Assembly (NCBI GenBank): GCA_000444245.1 | Contig: ATSW01012457.1 | Coordinates: 1 to 20,827, forward strand | DNA: 20,827 nucleotides | Direction: 5' to 3' | From: Botryllus schlosseri | Taxonomy: Eukaryota > Chordata > Ascidiacea > Stolidobranchia > Styelidae | In this document: one piece after another, positions 1 through 10,283 of the stretch | Layout of the letters: every line of letters begins with the position of its first letter | Numbering within the stretch: the first letter of the stretch is position 1 | Notes under the pieces: generated by a model | Told to the model about the DNA's origin: nothing | The model's input: only the letters and a program-made list of their open reading frames with translations | Database searches by the model: none | Made by a program: the position numbers and the translations under genes

Positions 1-744
1 GCGTATGCGACAGATAATTGACCTTCTCTAACTTGACAAAACTAGGCCAATAGTTTGATTATGCAAATTGAAATTTATCATGGAAATCCTACCATGAAGC
101 ACTACCAATTACACACACATTCGTGAAGGATATCTATGTACAAAAACAGATGCATCTTATGGGCCAACGAGCAGTTTTAAAGATTGTAAAATTAGTCTCC
201 CAGGCTACAGTTTCTATCAATTGATTGATACCATTGGACTTCAATCCAGGAACAGACCTTCAAAGCTATATTTCAGAAAATTGATACACATGGAAATTCC
301 AAATTTTGTTTGCTGCGAGCCACACCACCACACATTATCAAAATATAACAGCGCATGACGGATAGCCACAGATTCATGTTATCCGTTGATACATATCACA
401 AATGTTCTTTACGCATCAGCCTGCAGTTTCACCCAATTGCTAATACCCAAAAACTCGCACTTTGAGAACAACACCAGATCTCATTCTATACCCTATGCGC
501 TCTGCCGGATTGATAACTTCTAATTCTAACACAGGACTACTTTTCCGTCATATTTCAACTGATTCCAGATTAAACCCCCATTCACCAAGATCAGGATGTA
601 ATCCCGCCGAATTGAAGCCTGCATAATTCATACATCACACGCCGCTTGCCATATAATGAATTGATGAAGGCCAAAAGGAAGACAACGCATTCTTACTGCA
701 ACCATAAATCAAGCCAAGAATAGAAATAACATTTCGTGTCTCAC
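1..744. other. Gene-poor AT-rich stretch, no feature recognised
   Basis: No long open frame, repeat or RNA gene is visible. Downstream of the possible exon at 745-786, on the minus strand, there are two phase-compatible but weak terminal-exon options. One begins at 695 after ATGGTTGCAG and reaches a TGA at 635-637. The other begins at 420 after AAACTGCAG and reaches a TGA at 396-398. Neither is followed by a convincing polyadenylation signal, so neither is called as a gene. Confidence 0.4.
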
Positions 745-786
745 ATATCTTCCATGTCGGCTACTAAAGCATATGTGTTTCCAGCA
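745..786 (-). CDS. Possible 42-nt internal exon (weak)
   Basis: This minus-strand block is preceded by a good acceptor (TTCCTGTCTTTGCAG) and followed by a donor-like GTGAGA. In the frame that takes one leading base it reads AGNTYALVADMED and leaves two bases over. That phase fits after the 3886-3980 exon in its preferred frame, either directly or through the 33-nt block at 2171-2203. The block is too short to assign a family, and its base composition does not stand out. Splice-like signals occur by chance at this rate in 20 kb, so it is only a candidate. Confidence 0.25.
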
Positions 787-2170
787 CTGCAAAGACAGGA
801 ATGACCAGAGTGTGACATAGAGCCGCAGTGGTCATAATTAGACAAATGCGACTTATCAGCCACCATTCCAAAATCACTCAGAGAATGAGTCAGTACTAGA
901 ATCAAAAGTCCTCGCATATGGTTGCAGACTCGTTTGTATGAACACATTGAAATAACCAGTGCTAGAGTGCACATGCACACTGCACATACATTCAGGTATC
1001 GATGTAAGTTACATACACCAACACTTCCTGTTAGGGATTAGAAACCTGAGTATCATGCACATAATTATTCGCCTAGTCACGAAGCGCTACATGGCTTTCA
1101 TCGCTACATGGCTTTCATCGCTCTGTAAATTGGCTAGCAACTTTTATCTTTTACTAAATAACAGTTGTTCTTGGAACCGACCGTGCATTGAGCTATCCGC
1201 ATTGTCAAATATAGCATTACTATTACAGTAACCATTTATCACAGGGCCACTCGCTATCCATGGTATAAAAACAATTGCCGGGACAATCAAAAAGCTATTT
1301 TCGATTGACTTGACAATATTATGATGTGAATGCTTGGATGACTGGACTCTAGACTAGTAATTTCCACTTCATTTAACCGATCCTAATGCCAGGAAGTTTA
1401 AAATGAAATCTAATGAGAGAAAGAAAGATAGAATTGAACTTGTGAACTTGCATTTGGGTAAACCCAACCAGGATTTGCAAAATGCAGCAGTTAGTATTTG
1501 GTTTCAGTCATGAATTTTAGGCACAAACATTTGATACGCTACACTATTCAAATTTTTGCTGCAAGGTCTTGAACGGTGTCGTTTAAAAGACGTGATAGTT
1601 TCAACGTTCAAAGTATCGCATATTCGCAAGGAACACGGCACCGTTTGCAAGCGTGAATTTATAATGAGACAAATCACATCAACTTGCTTCAAATTTCAAT
1701 GTAAAAAATATTCACTAAAATCTTTGCATTCCCCACTTCTCCCTGCATCTTGCTCGTTTTGTAAGCCTCAATTCATTCAACACATACTACTTCTATCTCA
1801 ATTCTCGGGATTCCTGTATCTGTGCAGTGCGATGTATTTACTGCATGAAAATGATGCCAGTACGAAATTCCCTCCTGAGAACTCGAGAATTTTGAGAAAG
1901 GGTGGAAAATTAATAAAAGGTGATAGTACACAGAGGAAATTGTCACAAAGGTGATACGCTCATTCTCAAGACTTGTCTTATCTAAGCGGCATCGAACAAG
2001 CCTAGCATCAATGCATCATCAATCCATCTACTACAATACCAAACACCATACCCTCTCCCTAGCTAGTTCAAGGCTTCCTATACTTAAGGATAGAAGATCA
2101 GACAGAATGCATGGATAAATCTTGCAAGAAACACAGAAACAGGTAACCAGCTAGCTTACAAAAAACTTAC
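787..2170. other. Noncoding stretch with one short tandem duplication
   Basis: The open frames here (the longest is 132 codons on the plus strand from 1556) have ordinary AT-rich composition and no recognisable motif. They look like chance openings. The only structured feature is the 17-bp duplication at 1085-1118. The stretch could be intron if the flanking exon candidates are real. Confidence 0.4.
1085..1118. repeat. Perfect 17-bp tandem duplication
   Basis: The unit CGCTACATGGCTTTCAT occurs twice back to back (1085-1101 and 1102-1118) and is followed by a partial third start (CGCT). The copies are identical, which suggests a recent slippage-type duplication. Confidence 0.9.
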
Positions 2171-2203
2171 AGACGATTTGCAGTGCAACGAAGGCCAATG
2201 CTG
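2171..2203 (-). CDS. Possible micro-exon of 33 (or 30) nt (weak)
   Basis: On the minus strand a pyrimidine-rich tract (TTGTTGTTTCCCGTCCCTC) leads to a doubled acceptor (GCAGCAG). The block that follows ends at a consensus donor, GTAAGTTT. Either acceptor gives a length divisible by three, so the block could be skipped or included without shifting frame. In one frame it reads IGLRCTANR, in another ALAFVALQIV, which would be hydrophobic. Which frame is used, if any, cannot be settled. The donor is good, but a 6-base consensus donor is expected several times by chance in this window. Confidence 0.2.
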
Positions 2204-2206
2204 CTG

Positions 2207-3561
2207 CATTAATGGCTCGAGGGACGGGAAACAACAACATGTTTGCGTCTCACAGCTATGATTGTTAGCGGCCAATCAAAAGACTCAAAGCACAAAAATA
2301 AACGACGCCTTGCTACGAATTCAGACAACTTTGAATGCCTCACCCGAAACAGAGCAGTCCCGAGCAGCAAAAGGACCGTCTCAAACCCGGCAAACACAGC
2401 ATAATCACCTTCCCGCACCTCGCTATCGTATAAAACACTGACACACTACCATATTTGCAATACATTGCGCTAGCGGACGTGTTCGGTAATATCCATGCGT
2501 CACCATCATAGTCCTTCCTTCATATACCGTTATGTGCTAAGCAGAGCGGTGCAAGCAGGTGACTCGCATGCAGCTATAGGAAAGATGAGTCACGCTTTCC
2601 TGTTCCGTATCAACGGCGTCTGGAAACACCTCAAGACGTGTCATTCCACCGAGACGCAAGGCAAATTCTCACGGAAAATTCCTCGGTCTAACGAAAACTG
2701 CATTGGCAGAGCTTTGACAATGGTATCACGCTTGGTGACAGTTTTCAAGAATACCGGCATCCACATCTGGTGTTGATTGCCTGAGCAAGCGTTGTCTCAA
2801 TCTGGTAACACCTCTATCTGATATATGTCGAACGGGATTTATTGCCAGACGCAATCACGGAAATGAACATAATATTGTTCTCCGACATAGTGGCCACACT
2901 ACCAGGTTACTTTGGTATCTTCGGTTCAAGATTTGCCAGTATATTGAAAGCAGATGGTTGGTGAATGGTGGGTGATGCAAAACGCAAAGACTGCTTTCAA
3001 CACGAAGACCCTCAATAATTATATTTTAGCAAGACTTAAAATTTTTTTACACATGAAAAAAGTCTTGGGTTAATGTATAAATCAACCATGAATATAGTCT
3101 TGAAAGTGGACTTGTATGTTGATGACAAAGTACTAATTACTAGCCGAACACCAAACATTTAAAATCGATTTTCAAGGTTTAAAATAATTGCCATAGCAAG
3201 ATATTCTAGACTGCCCCTGCACTGTTACCAACTGAATGCTCGTCGGTAGTCACAACTCACAAAGACATTCATAATGGAGTTAATGAAGTTAATCCATGAC
3301 CAGTGACCACATATCACAAAGTTACTTTTCAAGAGATTCTACTTTTGAAAGCTACAATTTCCTACATTTCACCAGGGCAATTCAAGTCTCCTTTGGAAAA
3401 CAATGTCAGGCTATTATTATACCTTAATGACAAAACTTCTTGTAGTTGACTTTACATCGCCTAAGCAATATAAGCTCGCAGCACTGCACTTAGCAGATAA
3501 ACCGTCATAAAACCCTATCACACTCGTTTGTCGTTGGCCATAAACGTACCGCCACACTTAC
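2207..3561. other. Noncoding stretch; one hairpin
   Basis: There are no convincing exons. Open frames at 2209-2418 (minus) and 2495-2776 (plus) have no recognisable motif or splice context. A good donor-like GTGAGT on the minus strand near 3257 lacks an acceptor within a plausible distance. The inverted repeat at 3030-3067 is the only structured element seen. Confidence 0.35.
3030..3067. repeat. Imperfect hairpin CAAGACTT / AAGTCTTG
   Basis: The arms CAAGACTT and AAGTCTTG are extended inward by a T-run and an A-run, with an AT-rich loop. A further AGTCTTG follows at about 3095. It could be the remnant of a small inverted-repeat element or simply AT-rich secondary structure. No target duplication is seen. 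Confidence 0.5.
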
Positions 3562-3653
3562 TTTGTCGACTTTGTCAAGTGTTTCAAGATAAACGCGTCC
3601 GGCATAAGAAACAGCTTCTTCAAAAACGTAGCCAGATTCACTATCTTACCGCC
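3562..3653 (-). CDS. Possible internal exon of 92 nt
   Basis: On the minus strand, GTTACAG precedes the block and a consensus donor (AAA|GTAAGTG) follows it. Two frames are open. From the CAG acceptor, phase 0, the protein begins GGKIVNLATFLKKLFLMPDA. From a closer AG (GATAG|T), taking one base, it contains the stretch GYVFEEAVSYAGRVYLETLD. The first needs an upstream exon ending in phase 0. The second fits the two bases left by 3886-3980 in its preferred frame. Both look protein-like, so I cannot choose. The 228-nt gap to 3886-3980 is a reasonable intron size. Codon choice does not decide, and the gene is not recognised. Confidence 0.35.
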
Positions 3654-3885
3654 CTGTAACTAGTAACCTAAACGGCTCACAACTAAAACCAATACCGCAG
3701 TAGCAGTTTCGCAATGCGCCTGACCCCAGCGCAGGCTAATATTAAAACAATCTAGTGATCGAATAACGCATCTAACCATGATACGAAAGTGTGCCAACTT
3801 TAAGACGACACGACCTGCAAAGTCTATTCACGAAGTGTCGCTGATGCGCGATGCCAAGCCAATAATGACGTAAAAAACAACTCAC

Positions 3886-3980
3886 GAGGTGGACGCAAAC
3901 GGTACGTTTTCCTTTCCAGGCGTCATCCGGGCGGATCTGGCCAAGCGGTTGGCCGGCGTGATCTTCCTCTGTATGTAGCT
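3886..3980 (-). CDS. Internal exon, basic linker with a KEN motif
   Basis: This 95-nt minus-strand block has a strong acceptor (GCCTTTGTCTTGCAG) and a strong donor (TC|GTGAGTTG). It is visibly more GC-rich than its flanks, like the exon at 13162-13464. In phase 0 it starts SYIQRKITPANRLARSARMT, continues with PGKENVPF, and leaves two bases. This frame has high GC at third positions. The product is basic and low in bulky hydrophobics, typical of a disordered region. KEN is the core of an APC/C-Cdh1 degron, but three residues alone prove nothing. Its phase matches the end of the 13162-13464 exon, so the two could be spliced together across about 9.2 kb, or with exons between. A second frame (starting after AG, reading LHTEEDHAGQPLGQIRPDD) is also open. 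The protein family is not recognised. Confidence 0.55.
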
Positions 3981-4386
3981 CTGCAAGACAAAGGCGCTGG
4001 TGTCAATGCGTTTTATTGCAGGTTTTAGCGTCTTGGGAATAGCCCGAGCGGCACGCATAACATAGTAATTACTGTAGCATGTGCGGGATTGCGTCATAGC
4101 AAGTGGCAAAAATTACCCGATTGAATTTCGGCGTAGCAGGGACAAGCCGTGCATCGGCTATTAAACGCTGCTAATTTTCGTAACGTAAACTATGTCTACA
4201 GTTGATGAAGCCAATCACGATCACAACGGCAAATAAGTTTGATTAGAAACATACAATCCACAATTCCGATCTTCCGAGTTGAGTATAAATAACACAACGT
4301 ATCGCGTATCGGGATAAAAATACACTTCTCCAGACCCTAATAAGTTCAAGCTGGCGTTTGGGACCACACGAACTCGTGATTAACTA

Positions 4387-4394
4387 TGACGTCA
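4387..4394. promoter_or_regulatory. CRE/ATF palindrome in ATGACGTCACAA context
   Basis: A perfect TGACGTCA lies within ACTATGACGTCACAAT. This is the same extended context as at 20196, about 16 kb away. CREB/ATF bZIP dimers are known to bind this palindrome. Whether this copy is bound is unknown, and no transposon ends are visible around it. Confidence 0.5.
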
Positions 4395-6193
4395 CAATGA
4401 TATGATGACACCCGTCGTTCCAGATTACAGGTAAGGCGCAGAAAAGTAACCTCTATACCGCGCGGGTGATTAAACCACACAATTTCTTTCCTGAAGTATT
4501 CCGTGCGACAGGTCGTTATTGAAATCATTACCAACTCCTAAAATGTAGCATCTATTTTTAACTGTCATCGCCGACCAAACGTCACCGCCAGCCTGTGTCT
4601 GGTTTCACCATATCAATTCCGTCATCAAAACGGACCGTTTTGGGCACACATCGTTAGCCTATACCGGCGCGTCGAACTGACTACACACAGCGTTCGTATC
4701 GGGTTTCGATGTAATGCGTCAACGCACTTGACCGAGCGTTAGCGATACATCAAAACAAACTTCTAACAACGAACGTGACCTTCGCATGCGTCAATGATTC
4801 GCCAATAGTGGAGCAAAGAATACTATAACACAGACGCCAGGCTCTACGCTACAGCCTCACCTGTATCGAAAACCTGAATACTATCTCACAGGACAAGTAA
4901 CTCATATAAACGCGGGCCGGTTCATAAAGTGCTACAACGCCAGACCATTTTACGGTAGGACATTCACAAAATAATAAGCAACGCAAACACTAAATGACGT
5001 CAAAACGGAGATACACGAGCAGGCGAACCCTCCGCAAACTTCGTACAATTACAAAACTGCTTCCGACGCGCCAGCTGATAATACCCCTGAGCACACAATC
5101 CCGAAAAGGAGAATATCCTCGCGAAAAACGGGGATTTTACCTTCTTTTTGCCAGCAGTCATGTTGACACGATCAGCCAAACTGAAAACCATCGAAGATAA
5201 TCCTAATTCTTCAATAACAGCAGCTCACGATAACGATGCGCGGCGAAACTACATCAAGACGCTTATTGCTTACATAGATACTGACTACACATAGATATGT
5301 TAACAGCAGCGACACAATACCCAAATGAATACTATTATGATGACGTTGCGCGCAATAGGATGTGTTATTCTTGTTTACCGAAAGGCAGCAGATCCATTTA
5401 ATCACTGCGCGAGTCGTCAATCGCTTGAAAAACAACAGCACGAAACATAGTAGCTGCCTATGAAAACTTTTTGTTTCAGCGACCACGCGCGGAAATATTA
5501 TAATAAGTCTATAGACGCGTCTTGTGGGTGTCTGTATTGAACAGTAAGCCCATGATTTCATTCGGTACTGAACAAAACCGGAAATCAATTCCGCCACACC
5601 AATCAAAGTCTTTTGTACGACTCTGTCGCCCTTATTGGCAAGCGACACATACAGTCTATAACACAATCGCCGCATAACTCAAATTCGTAAACGAACCAAA
5701 CGCAAAAAAACAGCCTGTCACAAAGAAGCCTCCCTCGCCTGCCGATAAAGCCCTGTAAAAGTTAACTTTTCGTCGTAAAACGATATCTGCACGCTACGAA
5801 GAAAGCCTGCATCGCGAATATTACATAGGTCGCTCAAATTCGTAAAAACACTTCGCGCGTCGACACAAAAACAAGGTCTTTACAGCTCTCGGCTTGAGGC
5901 AGAATATCGTGCATCGTCCGCGAGTAGCGAATAATAAATAATTCTACACTTTCGGCTAACCGATTTCAGACCTCAGTGAGATCATCGAGAACTATATTTA
6001 CAACTATAACATCTTGTCACATGATACCAGCAAAGGCGGCGATGATTTGATTACAGCCAGACGCGCTATGATTACAGCCCTAGTCGATCGGATCTCATTA
6101 AGCCTGCGATACGCTGTCATATTTTCATTGTCGGCTCACGGGAATTATCTGTGCCCCCGCAATGGCGATAATGCGTCGAAATGCTGCTTGTTT

Positions 6194-6350
6194 ACGGAAG
6201 GACAATGATGTTTTCAATGAGTTGATGACGTAAAAATCGAATTACGGAAGGCGAAATTAAAACAACTCGGCAATGGTTGTGCCCTTCTCATTACCGGCGA
6301 CCGGGTATTAGTGACGATGCATCGTTCGAACCGAGTTGATTGACGGAAGG
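6194..6350. promoter_or_regulatory. Cluster of three ACGGAAGG motifs in a GC-rich patch
   Basis: ACGGAAGG occurs at 6194, 6244 and 6343, with starts spaced 50 and 99 bases apart, all in the same orientation and beside GACGTAA and GGGGGCG. The motif contains the GGAA core of ETS sites but has a non-optimal flank. The roughly 50-base spacing suggests either a decayed tandem repeat or a regulatory cluster. No transcript start can be tied to it. Confidence 0.25.
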
Positions 6351-6616
6351 GGGGCGTACGTCACGCGGCCGTGAATGAGAGGCGTGGCCGGGACGAGAGA
6401 GAGGCGGGATACGGAAACTCGCGAAGCAGCTATCAGCCACCAACGTCGATTCGCAACAGAATCAAATAAATAATATGGAAGATGTGCAAGTCTCAACTGG
6501 AGCGCAAAGTTAGTACCAGAATGAGAATAAGCACACACAGTACTGTGGATTGTGTCAAGCGACGGGTAAATGGCCAAATTGGAAACTGATTTCACAAGCA
6601 ATGCATTCATTACCAT

Positions 6617-6701
6617 ACGTGGCAAATGACGAAGTACTTCTACTTTTCGATTTTTATTTCTACTTGAGAACCTCTGTTCATTACTCAAGTAGTCCATCCT
6701 C
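6617..6701. mobile_element. Decayed MITE relic, AGTACTTCTACTT family
   Basis: GACGAAGTACTTCTACTTTT and an inverted right arm, TACTCAAGTAGTCCATCC, match the pattern of the copies at 14676, 17159 and 20745, where the ends run GGTGGTCAGTAAC then tracts of TACTT. The ends are degraded and no target duplication is visible. Only the subterminal tracts support the call. Confidence 0.35.
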
Positions 6702-8183
6702 ATGGCATGCAAAAACCATATTGCGACTAAACTCTCAAATGACGTCACAACGTACTTTTTCAGTAAGGGGCAGGCGTATTATACCCTCTGGCTGTCTCAT
6801 CGCAATACAGGCCTTATATAATATTATTTTACAGAAGTCTTATAAAAAAAGCTTAACCTGTAGACATTTCGTAAAGCTCAGGCAAACCAAAGTCAAGTCG
6901 GCAATAAAGTACACCGTTCCGCCAAACGAGTTCGTAGCCCACCATTGAGCTAGGTCCTATAGGACTATGATCATGGTCTGCTCAGAGGTGCAAGTTGGAC
7001 GGACCAAGCGGGCTCGAATTTAGAAAATAATTTTGACTCAAATCCAGCTGTCTTGTCTTGTGCTCAATATACAGTGTGCACGGCCCAATTACACCTTCTG
7101 GGTTCGCTACCACGACGAAAACCACACGGGTATTTCACAATCAAAACCCTCGCCAAATAGTCGCTCAAAACTCTAATTCTACAGGAAAGATAACATTCGA
7201 TACAGTTATTCAAACTAATAGCCATAGCGGCTATGCTTCAGTCCGGCCATAACGTAACTAACAAAGGCCCGACCATCATAATACTGACAAACGCGAAACA
7301 CAAATCAAAAATCGTTCGCAAACAGGACCGATTACACGCGAAGGCATGACGCACCGCCAAGAAAACAATACGTAATGCACGCAGCAGGACATAAAAACCG
7401 CACGCAGCGAGCAATCCCAAACCTCAATAAACAAAGTATTCCTATAGGATGAGTAAGAGGTTCTACCATTATCCGCTTTTCGACCTACAATTGCAATTTT
7501 CGATTCGGCAACCTCGCTACATATCGAGGATGAATACCAAATAACGGATCACGGACACGACCGTCGCAAAATGTGTGATTCACTCAGCCGCGCGCGGGAC
7601 TACCGTTCAATACAGATACGATTGAGCTTCTGTTCGAGCACCAGGCACATTTGTGATCCTACGCAGAGTCGCACACACATTGTAGAATTACCGGCAGTAT
7701 GAAAGTCGCAGGCGTCATCGCATACAGATCATCGACCCATCCATTAGCGGTCCGCAATTTCAGTATAGAGATGCAGAGTTCATTCGGTCTCAAGAGATGC
7801 CCGGACTGAATAATTGACGCGGAACGCATAATAAAAATCTCCATAAAACCGCAATCAATGCGCTTCGGGTCTTGCCGCGCGTATAACTTCTGTCGGCGAA
7901 CCGTAAAGTCACGCGCGGCTGCGATTAAGAATTATGACATTATCTACGAGACTTACAGGCTCGATTAGGCGCTTTCTTTTCTCCGAAGGAGCCTCGGGAC
8001 TTTGATACGCCGTGACATTAACACATTCACCAAACCTAATGTTTGTAGCGATAGGCAATATATCTGTTCGCGGAACGACAATTAAGCCTTCTAACGAATT
8101 TTTTGACTGCGAAATTGCGAAGTTTTTTCATATTAAGCGCTATGATTTCGCGGTGCCCACATTAAACCGCCAATTCTTCTACG

Positions 8184-8411
8184 TATGACGTCATAATAAA
8201 TGGCACCAGAATGCTCAATTCCGAATTAAAACAGATACGTACTCAAAGTATCCAGCCCTAGCATTTATGCTGTGGAGAATTCGAACGCGCACTCGTCGAA
8301 TACAATATTTTATACCTACTTTAGATATAATACGACACAAAACATCCAAGCAAGATCAAATTGATTATCCGGTTTGATCGGAAGACGAGTACCGCATAGT
8401 ATGACGTCATA
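8184..8411. promoter_or_regulatory. Two CRE palindromes, TATGACGTCATAA, 216 bases apart
   Basis: GTATGACGTCATAA occurs identically at 8184 and 8400; the perfect TGACGTCA cores are at 8186-8193 and 8402-8409. Sharing 14 bases goes beyond the 8-base palindrome. The two copies may be parts of a decayed repeat or a paired regulatory site. No inverted ends were found that would join them into one element. Confidence 0.55.
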
Positions 8412-9480
8412 ACGGGTAACAATGACTTGTAAGTATCGAATATGCATCTTATTCGCGGCCATACAATGGAAATGTTGATAGTTACGCGTCATGCCAAACG
8501 TATCTGTATTTCTGATTTCTGAACCATGACTATTTCGTAGCGCTTTGAGACCATCGTGACAGTCCATCACGACTTGTTAGAAATGTCGCCCCATGCATTG
8601 CACAAGTTTTTCTATGCTGAACTACGCCCAATCGAGCTTTTCAGGCTCCATCGGTGCTTATACAGTATACACTATACACTACACTGTACAGTATTTAAAC
8701 TATATTTTGACAAGATAAAGCATTACTATTGATGTGAAAGCGCATACTTAATTAATCGAAAATATCGACTTCTCCTCGCCGCAAATTATTAAAACTGACC
8801 CTCGAACTTCCGAGCCCACTCCTTCTCACAACAAGTCCGGGCGTATAGTTCATCCCGAATAATCGCCGACTATAAACACGCTAAGCCTAGAAAACCCATG
8901 GTAATCGGGATTTCTGCATTATCAGTAAAAAAAACACAACATCCGTCACTGCCCTTCGCGCTGTGAATCACACGATTCAGGCATCATCATCAGCAAAGTC
9001 ATACAGAACGCGATAATGCCAACGCCAATACCAGGCGTCTGTTACGAAACAACAAAGTCATTACCTCATAAGCACAAGAGTACGATCTCTCTTTCTTGCG
9101 GAAGCAATATTTCCCGGACCGCCCGCGCGACAGGTACGGTATCGGTATGGTGCAGGACTGAAAATTTCTCATGGCGAACGGCAAATACCCGCGTACAGAA
9201 GGCGCTACCTCGTCCCAACACTCCATCGCGGCTAACCGGCAACCGACCAACAGTAGCAGTGTTCGTGCAATATTCGCGATACGCGTTTACCAGAAGCAAC
9301 GACGCGGAGCCTTGCCTCCTGGGCACAATTTACGGGCAGTGTAGGGTGCAATTAAACGGTAATTTCTCTCGGGCATTTCGGTAATGACGGAGCGGGACCG
9401 CGAAACGGTGGAACAGACCGCTCGTCTGTCTTCGAAAGCGGCTGGACTTCCGTCGATAATTCCCGCAGCGAGCTACAAGA

Positions 9481-9501
9481 AGTGTGTAGTGTGTAGTGTG
9501 T
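9481..9501. repeat. Short tandem repeat, AGTGTGT x3
   Basis: Three perfect head-to-tail copies of AGTGTGT, a small microsatellite. Confidence 0.85.
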
Positions 9502-10215
9502 ACTCGCAATCCCTTTGTCATCGCGATGTTCATAGCTAACTACAAATTGTTCGGCATACGTATAAGTATAAATCAACACTGTCGGCGTTCATCTAAAGTG
9601 CATTCCAACGAACAGAGAAAATATTTCATACCAGCGAGAAGCGACATCCTAATATGGACTGCAATTACCGCAATTACGTAACGTGACTCGAACAGCGGCA
9701 GAAAATTCGTTACGGTAACAAATTCTGGTCGAAGGGCGATTCGAGTTTTTTTTTAATACCGGAACTAGGTAGCTCTACAACTAACAATGTTTTATCAACG
9801 AGAAGCATCATGTCCATACTTTCTTCCCGGCGTGGGGGGCATTAAACACTCAGTGCAACGCTACGATGTTCGTGGAAATGTCATTTCTGTAAATTAAGCG
9901 ATTCGCAGCATTGTCAAAAAGGGCTGTATCATGGTGATGGATATGAAAAACGAAACGATTTTGGATAATAATGTGCTGGCATTATTTTTTTTTGTCTGGC
10001 CGAAAATTATATTTACATACTTCGTTACCTTATGTGGAAGAAACACATCTCAATTGTTTTATTATATGCGACGCCATACTAGAATACTCGATTCGACTCG
10101 AAGCTTACTTCAACGCAGACCGTGATCAAACGAAGAACGTCAACTATTCAAAACGGGGCCGAGAGACGGGCGGGCACGCTTCTCAATTCCAGGCTCGTGT
10201 TGAATGAAGTTTGGC

Positions 10216-10283
10216 AAGGAACTGATAAGGGCGGGTTGGTCTCGTAGCTAAGGAACTGATAAGGGCGGGTTGGTCTCGTAGCT
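10216..10283. repeat. Perfect 34-bp tandem duplication
   Basis: A 34-bp unit beginning AAGGAACTGATAAGGGCGGG and ending TCTCGTAGCT occurs twice without a mismatch (10216-10249 and 10250-10283). Two identical, non-simple copies point to a recent duplication or to a copy-number polymorphism. An assembly artefact is also possible. No coding role is apparent. Confidence 0.9.

Larger units (their letters stand above)
4110..7691. other. CpG-containing noncoding stretch with CRE motifs
   Basis: The longest minus-strand frames of the region (5211-5675 and 6308-6748) have no recognisable domain, signal or codon bias, and I regard them as chance openings. The stretch carries three TGACGTCA palindromes (4387, 4995, 6740), a short GC-rich patch around 6300-6420, and a decayed MITE at 6617-6701. 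A minus-strand block at 5141-5180 has a good acceptor (GATGGTTTTCAG) and an AAG|GTAAAA donor, reading LADRVNMTAGKKK. It does not match the phase of the neighbouring exon candidates, so it is not called. Confidence 0.35.

Noticed and set aside
4890-4931. Minus-strand 42-nt block reading LYEPARVYMSYLS
   Set aside because: Weak acceptor and donor. Joining it to 3886-3980 would create a stop in the only compatible frame.
5141-5180. Minus-strand 40-nt block with acceptor GATGGTTTTCAG and reading LADRVNMTAGKKK
   Set aside because: The acceptor is good, but the phase conflicts with all neighbouring candidates and the block is too short to judge.
5211-5675. Longest minus-strand open frame (154 codons)
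   Set aside because: No recognisable domain, no Kozak or splice support, and AT-rich codons like the background. Length alone is not persuasive in a window of this size.
6139-6182. Minus-strand block reading FRRIIAIAGAQIIP after a pyrimidine-rich acceptor
   Set aside because: Two frames are open, the donor is only moderate, and the phase and neighbours do not support it.
6308-6748. Minus-strand open frame of 146 codons
   Set aside because: It runs through the decayed MITE at 6617-6701 and has no motif, so it is a chance opening.
7692-8035. Two exon-like minus-strand blocks, 7957-8035 and 7692-7805
   Set aside because: Splice signals and phases are compatible (donors GTAAGT and GTAATT). Composition does not stand out, the acceptor of the first lacks a pyrimidine tract, and the products match nothing I know. 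Left out as likely chance.
8660-8695. TACAGTATACACTATACACTACACTGTACAGTA palindrome-like tract
   Set aside because: Only partly self-complementary and built of simple TACAC/TACAG words, so it is not called a structured element.
9016-9384. Cluster of overlapping open frames on both strands
   Set aside because: Stop-poor composition opens several frames at once. No motif or splice structure favours any of them.
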